Translations under genes and position numbers: made by a program | Shown: in pieces, positions 8,612 to 13,444 of the stretch | Layout of the letters: each line of letters begins with the position of its first letter | Position numbering within the stretch: the stretch's first letter is position 1 | The notes under the pieces: generated by a model | The model's database searches: none | Told to the model about the DNA's origin: nothing | Seen by the model: the letters and a program-made list of their open reading frames with translations, nothing else | From: an uncultured Ruminococcus sp. | GTDB lineage: Bacteria > Bacillota > Clostridia > Oscillospirales > Ruminococcaceae | Direction of reading: 5' to 3' | Assembly (NCBI GenBank): GCA_945876155.1 | Contig: CAMCMW010000011.1 | Location: 1-13,444 of the forward strand | Length of the DNA: 13,444 bases

Positions 8612-9325
8612 TCATATATATGTCATGGAACGTTTGTCGAGGTATAGCTTCAGCCTGTCCCTTATTTCATTTGCTCTGCCCTTGCCCACAGGAAGTGTTT
8701 TCATGTTGTGCAGTGTAATGCTGCGGCTGCTTACCGAATAGACAAAACGGCAGTTGACAAGATAGCTTTTGTGTATCCTCAGAAAGCCGTACTGGCTGAA
8801 CTGATTTTCAAGGGATCTGAGGCTGTCCCTTACGGGAATAATCTTGTCTTTCAGGTTTATCTCTATAGTGTGTCCGAACGTCTCAAAATAGCTTATATCA
8901 TTGATATTTAAGTTGACTGTTGAATTTTCAGTTCTGAATGTGAAAAGTTTTCCCTTTCCGTTTATCTCGTGAACAAGAGTGGAAACAGCATCAGAAATAT
9001 CAATATCCATATAAGCTTTTCTTATAAATGCAAAAGGCTGATACTGTATTGCCTTGTATGCCCCACGCTGATTTCCGGAGACAAAAATAAGTCTGGAATC
9101 GGGAGAAGAAAGTTTTATTATTTTGGCAAGAGCAGCATCATCAGCGTCCTTAAAATCAGTACTGATAAAAAATATACTGTACTTGTTATGGTCAAGCAGC
9201 AGCTCGTCCTTGTCCGTATAAAGCATTATTTCATACTGCTGATTATATCTTCTCATGCAGTTTTCAATTGAGTTTATTATATAAACTGCACTGTCTATGT
9301 CATTATCATAAACTGCTATTTTCAT
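8612..9325 (-). CDS. LytTR-family response regulator with degenerate receiver
   Basis: This 237-aa protein has an N-terminal receiver-like fold (residues 1 to about 118) and a C-terminal LytTR DNA-binding domain (about 127-230). The LytTR signature looks complete: ISYFETFGHTIEI (144-156), VRDSLRSLE (165-173), FLRIHKSYLVN (181-191) and LPVGKGRANEI (211-221). The receiver is atypical. The acidic pair after the first strand reads D7-N8-D9, and the block that should read IFLDIxMP is FFISTDFKD (52-60), placing S55 at the phosphoacceptor Asp. S83 and K103 match the conserved Ser/Thr and Lys. The ATG follows GGAG at 9336-9339. It is the first gene of the operon with the sensor and probably regulates transcription by binding direct repeats, perhaps without phosphorylation. 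An alternative is that D57 is phosphorylated. Confidence 0.82.
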   Translation of the reverse strand: MKIAVYDNDIDSAVYIINSIENCMRRYNQQYEIMLYTDKDELLLDHNKYSIFFISTDFKDADDAALAKIIKLSSPDSRLIFVSGNQRGAYKAIQYQPFAFIRKAYMDIDISDAVSTLVHEINGKGKLFTFRTENSTVNLNINDISYFETFGHTIEINLKDKIIPVRDSLRSLENQFSQYGFLRIHKSYLVNCRFVYSVSSRSITLHNMKTLPVGKGRANEIRDRLKLYLDKRSMTYI

Positions 9326-9379
9326 TTAAATTATTCTCCATACCTGCTTATTCACATAATTTTAATAAGAACCATTACT

Positions 9380-9387
9380 ATTATAGC
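9380..9387 (-). promoter_or_regulatory. Promoter of the LytTR-sensor operon (extended -10)
   Basis: On the - strand the sequence reads TGCTATAAT, an extended -10 (hexamer 9380-9385). No good -35 lies 17 bp upstream, where CAAGTT is found, which suggests dependence on an activator or on the TG extension. The start would be near 9373, about 48 nt before the ATG. Confidence 0.6.
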
Positions 9388-9399
9388 ATATAAAAATTA

Positions 9400-9470
9400 T
9401 AAAACTTGTATATAATATTAATAAACTATTAATTTTTTGTTAACAAGTTAAATGTTATGTATAAACAATT
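9400..9470 (-). promoter_or_regulatory. Possible LytTR direct repeats upstream of the regulator gene
   Basis: On the - strand the 9-mers ATAGTTTAT (its GTT begins at 9426) and CAAGTTTTA (9405) are 21 bp apart start to start. ATTGTTTAT (9466) and CTTGTTAAC (9444) are 22 bp apart. LytTR dimers typically bind two 9-bp direct repeats separated by 12-13 bp, that is 21-22 bp start to start. The proximal repeat covers the weak -35. The region is very AT-rich, so chance matches are a real possibility. Confidence 0.28.
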
Positions 9471-9559
9471 GAATTTTTATTAAAAAACAATTTAAAAGAT
9501 ATGAATAAAATGTTAAAACTGACTTTTAGTGAAAATAATTAACCTTTCAGGCAAAAGAT

Positions 9560-9588
9560 TTGAAAAACCGTAAAAAATGTGTTATTAT
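9560..9588 (+). promoter_or_regulatory. Sigma-A promoter with extended -10
   Basis: TTGAAA (9560-9565), a 17-bp spacer and TATTAT (9583-9588) preceded by TGT (9580-9582) form a good extended -10 promoter. The start is predicted near 9595. It leads almost directly into the terminator at 9617. Confidence 0.65.
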
Positions 9589-9616
9589 ATGAATGTCAGA
9601 AGTATGAAGTAAATTG

Positions 9617-9647
9617 AAAGGCGGCATTATTGCTGCCTTTTTACTTT
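9617..9647 (+). terminator. Intrinsic terminator close behind a promoter
   Basis: AAAGGCGGCA (9617-9626) pairs with TGCTGCCTTT (9631-9640), with one G-T wobble, around a TTAT loop. It is followed by TTTTTACTTT. With the promoter at 9560-9588 it would release an RNA of about 50 nt, or act as an attenuator for the gene at 9948. Confidence 0.8.
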
Positions 9648-9648
9648 A

Positions 9649-9820
9649 GGGCACCTCTAAAAACCACCGGCTAAAGCCTTAGCACCTCATCTGCTTGCAT
9701 ATTTTCCGTCATTTTGCACCAAAATTTCTTGACATACGCCAGTATGCCTGCGAAATTTTAGTACAATCTGACGAAAAATCTGACGGCGCATCTGAGGCAC
9801 TATGGTTTTTAGAGATGCCC
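9649..9820. mobile_element. MITE-like palindromic element with target duplication
   Basis: The 172-bp element starts GGGCACCTCTAAAAACCA and ends TGGTTTTTAGAGATGCCC, inverted repeats matching at 17 of 18 positions. TTTA directly flanks both ends (9645-9648 and 9821-9824). The flanking repeat can be read as 7 bp, CTTTAGG at 9644-9650 and 9820-9826. The interior also folds back: AAAATTTC (9721-9728) pairs with GAAATTTT (9752-9759), CGTCA (9707-9711) with TGACG (9769-9773), and the apex is CATAC-GCCA-GTATG (9733-9746). It has no transposase, so it would be mobilised in trans. An open frame crossing it from 9695 is not a real gene. Confidence 0.75.
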
Positions 9821-9863
9821 TTTAGGAATTTTAAATTTTCACATAATTTTTTATTTTACAGTC

Positions 9864-9898
9864 TTTATAAATTCCATAATTTATGATATACTTATAAT
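9864..9898 (+). promoter_or_regulatory. Probable promoter of the NYN-domain gene
   Basis: TTTATA (9864-9869) and TATACT (9887-9892) lie 17 bp apart, and TGA just before the -10 gives an extended -10 element. A second possible -10, TATAAT, is at 9893-9898. The AT-rich context leaves the exact choice open. It lies downstream of the MITE. Confidence 0.5.
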
Positions 9899-9947
9899 AT
9901 AAAGTGGGATATTATTATTCTGCCAATAAAATACAGGAGGAATCAAC

Positions 9948-11282
9948 GTGTATTACAAGGAAAACACAAAGGATATTGTATCCATAGTCGCATATATGTG
10001 CGGCGTAAACCGGCGTGCGCTGGAAGAAAATTATTTTAACGACTGCCCTGAGGCAATCACCAAGCTTGATGAAACAAAAGAATTAAGAATCATAAGAAGT
10101 CTTTGCAAGCTGAGGACTACCTTGCTTCTCAAATTCAAGAAAACTGATGATTTAATGCGTTTTGACCTGAAAAATCTCAATTCTATAAGCTGGTTTTCTG
10201 CCCAGGATATCAAAGACCTTGAAAAACAGGGAATACCCATTATAAAAGTAAACTACAGAGCATCAAAGTATATGGCTGATTTCAACAGGCTTATACAGGA
10301 AAATATCAACAACTGCAAGGACGTTTTTCCGGCATGGCTTAACTGGGAATCTATAAAAGACCTTTTTGTAATGCCCAAAGGACAGTCAGACAGTGCAGTG
10401 ATAAAAGAATTCAACACCTACATGGAAAATATAAACTATTATCCATATCAGGTTTATATTCACTGGAAGCCCTATGAAAACGGAAATATATTTTATAATG
10501 ACAAAAAATTTGTCAGCATTATATATGATATGCACGGCGATTATTTTGATGACAACGAAAAAGTTACAGATGCCGCCGACTATACCAAAACGAGTATATA
10601 TGATTTCATTCAGAATAATGAGAGTACCGCAATAGTAGTAGACTGTGAAAACTCTGATGTATACAAGCTTTTTGCAATGCTCAAGAACCTGAATCAGGAA
10701 GAAATTTCAAAAATCAAAAAAATAATTCTCTATGACGATTACCATACCACCACCGGCTGGGACTGGCTTGAAAAATTCACCTCAATTCCGGTTGAGCATA
10801 TAGAAGTTGAAAGGGTTGTTGACAACAAATCACTTGTTGATATAAAAATGACTGCCGGAGTGTGCCGTGAATACTACAACGGAAACGTGACTTCGTTTAT
10901 ACTTGCCTCAAGCGATTCTGATTACTGGGGACTTATCTCCTCTCTGCCGGACGCCGATTTTCTTGTAATATACGAGTACAGCAAATGCGGAGGAGCTATC
11001 AAGCAGGCGCTTGACACACGGGGTATATATTACTGTGCCATAGATGATTTCTGTTCCGGAAATATTGAGGCATTCAAGCATACAGTACTGATAGATATTC
11101 TCAAAACAAGACTGCATGAGATACCCGATGTAAACGGCCGTGACCTGGTTGAGGAGATTTACGAAACCGCAAGAATCGAAGCGAGTGAAACTGAGAAAAA
11201 CCAGTTTTTCGAGCGTTATATAAAGACTATCAGACTTTCAGTTGACATAAACGGAGTGTTTACACTTCATATAAACGACTGA
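9948..11282 (+). CDS. Protein with C-terminal NYN (PIN-like) nuclease domain
   Basis: I do not recognise the N-terminal half (1 to about 225) of this 444-aa protein. It is charged and mostly helical in look, without membrane segments. The C-terminal part fits an NYN domain of the PIN-like RNase group: AIVVDCEN (228-235) as the first strand with acidic D232, KSLVDIKMTAGV (294-305) with D298, and ILASSDSDYWGLI (318-330) with D323 and D325, followed by IYEYSKCGGAIKQAL. These acids would coordinate metal for RNA cleavage. A C-terminal helical tail covers about 375-444. The GTG start follows AGGAGG (9935-9940) with 7-nt spacing. It stands alone, with its own promoter and terminator, next to a mobile element. 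RNA processing or defence are both possible. The sequence does not decide between them. Confidence 0.7.
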   Translation: MYYKENTKDIVSIVAYMCGVNRRALEENYFNDCPEAITKLDETKELRIIRSLCKLRTTLLLKFKKTDDLMRFDLKNLNSISWFSAQDIKDLEKQGIPIIKVNYRASKYMADFNRLIQENINNCKDVFPAWLNWESIKDLFVMPKGQSDSAVIKEFNTYMENINYYPYQVYIHWKPYENGNIFYNDKKFVSIIYDMHGDYFDDNEKVTDAADYTKTSIYDFIQNNESTAIVVDCENSDVYKLFAMLKNLNQEEISKIKKIILYDDYHTTTGWDWLEKFTSIPVEHIEVERVVDNKSLVDIKMTAGVCREYYNGNVTSFILASSDSDYWGLISSLPDADFLVIYEYSKCGGAIKQALDTRGIYYCAIDDFCSGNIEAFKHTVLIDILKTRLHEIPDVNGRDLVEEIYETARIEASETEKNQFFERYIKTIRLSVDINGVFTLHIND

Positions 11283-11290
11283 AAAATTAG

Positions 11291-11321
11291 GGGAGACCAT
11301 TGGTCTCCCGTTTTTATTTTT
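11291..11321. terminator. Terminator between the NYN gene and folC
   Basis: GGGAGACC (11291-11298) and GGTCTCCC (11302-11309) form a perfect 8-bp stem with an ATT loop. It is followed by TTTTTATTTTTT on the + strand. On the - strand a weaker AATTTTTC tract follows, so it probably also ends the folC transcript. Confidence 0.88.
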
Positions 11322-12580
11322 TATAAATTCTTATATTTCCGCATAAATTCACGCCTTTCTGCTGACGCAAGATAAAGCGAACCGCAAATCAGTACTGCCG
11401 AATTTTTTTCTTCAGCAAGTGCCATTGCTCTTGTCAGGGCAGTTTTGTAGTCAGCCGCCTCGCATGGACAGCTGAAATATTTCATAAGCTCATGGGCGTC
11501 CATGTTGTTTTCAATGTAGCCGTCCGCACATATCGCAGTGTCAAGTATTTCAGACAATCTTTTTCCGGCGTATTCCGGGTTCTTGCCGTTCATCATTCCC
11601 ACAACTCCTATGATACTGCGGTCGGAAGACTTTATAATATCAATAAGGGAGTCGATACCCGAAATGTTGTGTCCTCCGTCTGCAATGACAGGTGGATTCT
11701 GGCTTAAAACTTCAATTCTCAGTTTCACCTTAGCCGATTCAAGCCCCTGTTTCAGAGCATTGTCCGATACTGAAAAACCGCAGTTTCTTAAAACGTTCAC
11801 CGCCTCAATTGCTGTTATGGCATTGCTTACCTGGTGCCTACCGCACATATTTATGCGGTAGTCAGTTCCTTTGTAGGTGAAATCAGTTCCGGATATGTCA
11901 GACTGCACTGTAACACATTCCGAAAGTTCTGGAATAACAAGGGGACTGTCACATTCAGCCGCTTTTTTCTTTGCAATATCAACGGTATCAGCAATATTGT
12001 CAGCCGACAGTATAACAGGACACTCCTTTTTTATAATACCGGTTTTCTGCATCGCTATTTCAGCAACAGTGTTTCCGAGGAGCTGGGTGTGGTCGAGGGA
12101 AACGGAGGTTATGACTGATTACAGGGGACGTTCAATAACGTTTGTAGCGTCAAGGAGTCCGCCTATACCTGTTTCAAGGAATACGATATCGCATTTCTCC
12201 TCCAGAAAGTAAATCAGAGCAACAGCAAAGGTTATTTCAAACTGGGAGTATACTTCGTCCGAAACCGCCTCTTTTACCCTGACACAGATATTCTCCAGTC
12301 TTTCGTCGGGAATGTTTTCGCCGTTTATTCTGATACGGTCGTTGTACTCCTCAATGAAAGGGGAGGTGAACTGTCCGGTCTTGTATCCGGCTTTTATGAG
12401 GACTTGTGACATATATTCAAGGGTCGAGCCTTTGCCGTTTGTTCCGGCAATGTGTACGAATTTCTGTCCTTTCTGAGGGTTGCCAAGCCTTCTGAGCAGA
12501 CCGGATATTCTTGAAAGGTCGGTTACTTTTTTACCAGTATGGCTGAAACTGTTAATATATTCTATTGCATTAAACTGCAC
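11321..12580 (-). pseudogene. folC: folC interrupted by an in-frame stop (bifunctional folylpolyglutamate/dihydrofolate synthase)
   Basis: FolC adds glutamates to folates using ATP. The two halves lie in the same frame with a single TAA at 12119-12121. The N-part ends ...ATNVIERPL and the C-part continues SVITSVSLDHTQLLGNT, exactly as an intact FolC would. Total length is about 418 sense codons, normal for the family. Visible motifs are the P-loop GTNGKGS, FTSPFIEEYNDRIRING, GRHQVSNA and ADGGHN. Other conserved spots deviate: GGL for GGR before LDATN, QKTGIIK for EKAGIIK, KLR for PGR and GKN for DKD. These suggest relaxed selection. The start is taken at GTG 12580, 8 nt from AGGAG. GTG 12589 touches that site. 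A C-terminal piece could start at ATG 12052 but has no ribosome binding site. Sequencing error or readthrough remain possible. Confidence 0.82.
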
Positions 12581-12615
12581 TTTAAACACTCCTGTTTTTT
12601 GTACTTGTACCTTTT

Positions 12616-12645
12616 ATTATATCACCATCTCATTAATTATGTCAA
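12616..12645 (-). promoter_or_regulatory. Consensus promoter of folC
   Basis: On the - strand TTGACA (12640-12645) and TATAAT (12616-12621) are separated by 18 bp, and TGA just before the -10 extends it. The start would fall near 12609. The strong intact promoter contrasts with the broken coding region. Confidence 0.8.
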
Positions 12646-12651
12646 ATTGAA

Positions 12652-12684
12652 TTGTCACCCTAAACAAAATATTCAGGTTGACAT
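12652..12684. promoter_or_regulatory. Probable BirA operator controlling bioY-bioB
   Basis: TTGTCACCC (12652-12660) and GGTTGACAT (12676-12684) form an imperfect inverted repeat (7 of 9 positions) separated by 15 bp. Published BirA operators in Firmicutes have the form TTGTTAACC, 14-15 bp, GGTTAACAA, to which this is close. The right half covers the -35 (TTGACA) of the bioY promoter, so biotin-loaded BirA would block RNA polymerase. Confidence 0.72.
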
Positions 12685-12706
12685 TATAAAAAATATGTGC
12701 TATAAT
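12678..12706 (+). promoter_or_regulatory. Perfect consensus promoter of bioY-bioB
   Basis: TTGACA (12678-12683), a 17-bp spacer and TATAAT (12701-12706), with TGC just before the -10, match the sigma-A ideal at every hexamer position. Such strength implies control by repression, consistent with the overlapping BirA operator. The start is predicted near 12713. Confidence 0.88.
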
Positions 12707-12736
12707 CATACTGACAAAACAAATCGGAGGTTAAAT

Positions 12737-13315
12737 ATGGAAAACGTTAAAACGAAAAGATTCACCAAAACCGCAGACATGGTATTATGCGCCATGTTTG
12801 CGGCGCTTATTGCTGTGGGGGCATTTATAAGAATACCTGTGCCTTATGTACCGTTCACAATGCAGCTTTTCTTCACTACTCTCGCCGGACTTCTTCTCGG
12901 TTCCAAGTGGGGAGCAGGAAGTTCACTGGTGTACATGATAACTGGTCTTATTGGTATACCGGTGTTTACTGAAGGGGGCGGTCCGGGATATATATTCAAG
13001 CCAAGTTTCGGATATATAATCGGCTTTGTTATCGGTGCGTATGTGACTGGTATAATTGCGTCAAAGTCCTCAAAGCCGTCATTTAAAAGACTTCTTGCGG
13101 CGTCACTGGCGGGGCTTGCTATTGTCTACGCTCTGGGTATGGTTTACTGTTACATGATATCAAACTTCTACCTGGGAACAGATATGAGCGTCAAGACTGT
13201 CTTTTTGTACTGCTTTCTTTTCATTGTTCCCGGAGATTTTGCACTGTGCTTTCTTGCGGCATTTTTGTCCCAGAGACTTTTACCTGTTCTTAACAGAGAG
13301 AGGGGAAAAAGATGA
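12737..13315 (+). CDS. bioY: Biotin transporter S component BioY
   Basis: BioY is the membrane substrate-binding component of the biotin ECF transporter. The 192-aa protein is mostly hydrophobic with about six membrane helices. It shows family motifs RIPVPYVPFTMQ (32-43), GLIGIPVFT (70-78), GGPGYIFKPSFGYIIGF (81-97) and PGD (165-167). No ECF ATPase or EcfT gene is visible, so it probably uses a shared energy-coupling module or works alone. ATG 12737 follows CGGAGG (12725-12730). A longer in-frame extension back to 12539 runs through the promoter and is not real. The stop overlaps the bioB start as ATGA, which indicates coupled translation and a salvage-plus-synthesis biotin operon under one promoter. 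Confidence 0.95.
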   Translation: MENVKTKRFTKTADMVLCAMFAALIAVGAFIRIPVPYVPFTMQLFFTTLAGLLLGSKWGAGSSLVYMITGLIGIPVFTEGGGPGYIFKPSFGYIIGFVIGAYVTGIIASKSSKPSFKRLLAASLAGLAIVYALGMVYCYMISNFYLGTDMSVKTVFLYCFLFIVPGDFALCFLAAFLSQRLLPVLNRERGKR

Positions 13316-13444
13316 GTTTTGTATCAGAACTAAAGGAAAAGGTTTTAAGCGGATATCAGGTCACAAAAGACGAGGCTATGCAGCTGTGGGACTGTGACCA
13401 TGACGAGCTTTGCACTGCCGCTGACGAAATCAGACAGCATTTCT
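13312..13444 (+). CDS. bioB: Biotin synthase BioB, 5' part (cut by window end)
   Basis: BioB is the radical-SAM iron-sulfur enzyme that inserts sulfur into dethiobiotin. Only the first 44 residues are visible: the MSFVSELKEKVLSGYQVTKDEA opening region, then LWDCDHDELCTAADEIRQHF. This matches the N-terminal helices of clostridial BioB, but the CxxxCxxC cluster motif lies beyond the window. The start overlaps the bioY stop (ATGA), and AGAGAGGGG just upstream gives the ribosome binding site. Confidence 0.85.
   Translation, partial: MSFVSELKEKVLSGYQVTKDEAMQLWDCDHDELCTAADEIRQHF

Larger units (their letters stand above)
9326..9559. other. AT-rich intergenic region
   Basis: This stretch is strongly AT-rich. 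Apart from the - strand promoter and possible repeats near 9380-9470, I see no gene. Small frames such as the 13-codon one from ATG 9501 lack a convincing ribosome binding site. No AgrD-like peptide gene is visible. Confidence 0.5.

Noticed and set aside
9695..9886. A 63-codon open frame on the + strand
   Set aside because: It starts inside the palindromic element, has no ribosome binding site, and runs out through the element's right end. It is a by-product of the repeat.
9326..9947. A possible AgrD-like signal peptide gene or AgrB partner for the sensor
   Set aside because: Only very short frames (for example 13 codons from 9501) occur. None has a clear ribosome binding site or a Cys/Ser thiolactone core.
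12539..12736. An N-terminal extension of BioY by 66 codons
   Set aside because: It covers the folC start, both promoters and the BirA operator. ATG 12737 has a good CGGAGG site.
1..13444. Many overlapping open frames opposite or inside gdpP, dnaB, tilS, ftsH and the folC/NYN genes
   Set aside because: They are out of frame with well-recognised proteins, lack ribosome binding sites and show low-complexity or Ser/Cys/Phe-rich products typical of antisense frames.
1..13444. CRISPR arrays, tRNA or rRNA genes, phage or full insertion sequences
   Set aside because: I saw no regularly spaced repeats, no tRNA-like cloverleaf with CCA-type end, no rRNA stretch and no transposase or integrase frame.

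Overview
The window looks like chromosomal DNA of a low- to mid-GC Firmicute, most likely a Ruminococcus-type clostridium (Oscillospiraceae). This rests on the housekeeping order gdpP-rplI-dnaB-tilS-ftsH, sigma-A type promoters, strong AGGAGG-like ribosome binding sites, frequent TTG/GTG starts and a biotin locus of the clostridial kind. The species call is inference.

Left part (1-7376, all + strand). A possible tail of an upstream gene is followed by gdpP (membrane c-di-AMP phosphodiesterase), rplI (ribosomal protein L9), dnaB (replicative helicase) and tilS (tRNA-Ile lysidine synthase), packed as one operon. A near-consensus promoter and a leader of about 135 nt with mutually exclusive hairpins then precede ftsH (membrane AAA+ protease). 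A strong bidirectional terminator closes this block.

Middle part (7361-9947). On the - strand lies an AgrC/LytTR-type pair: a polytopic sensor with a GHKL-like C-terminus and a LytTR response regulator. Both look catalytically dead. The sensor lacks the phosphoacceptor His, the N-box Asn and the glycine boxes. The receiver has Ser in place of the phosphoacceptor Asp. I see no AgrB/AgrD homologue here. Upstream is an AT-rich divergent region with a - strand promoter for the pair and possible LytTR direct repeats. It also holds a + strand promoter followed almost at once by an intrinsic terminator, and a 172-bp palindromic MITE-like element with a target duplication.

Right part (9948-13444). 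A single gene for a 444-aa protein has a C-terminal NYN (PIN-like nuclease) domain and an N-terminal half I do not recognise. It converges on folC (- strand) and shares a terminator with it. folC is interrupted by one in-frame TAA and has lost several conserved residues, so it is probably a young pseudogene. A divergent control region follows, with consensus promoters in both directions and a BirA-type operator over the -35 of the bio promoter. It drives bioY (biotin uptake S component) and bioB (biotin synthase, cut by the window end).

The most unusual item is the doubly degenerate two-component pair, which suggests signalling without phosphotransfer. The structured ftsH leader, the MITE and the interrupted folC come next.
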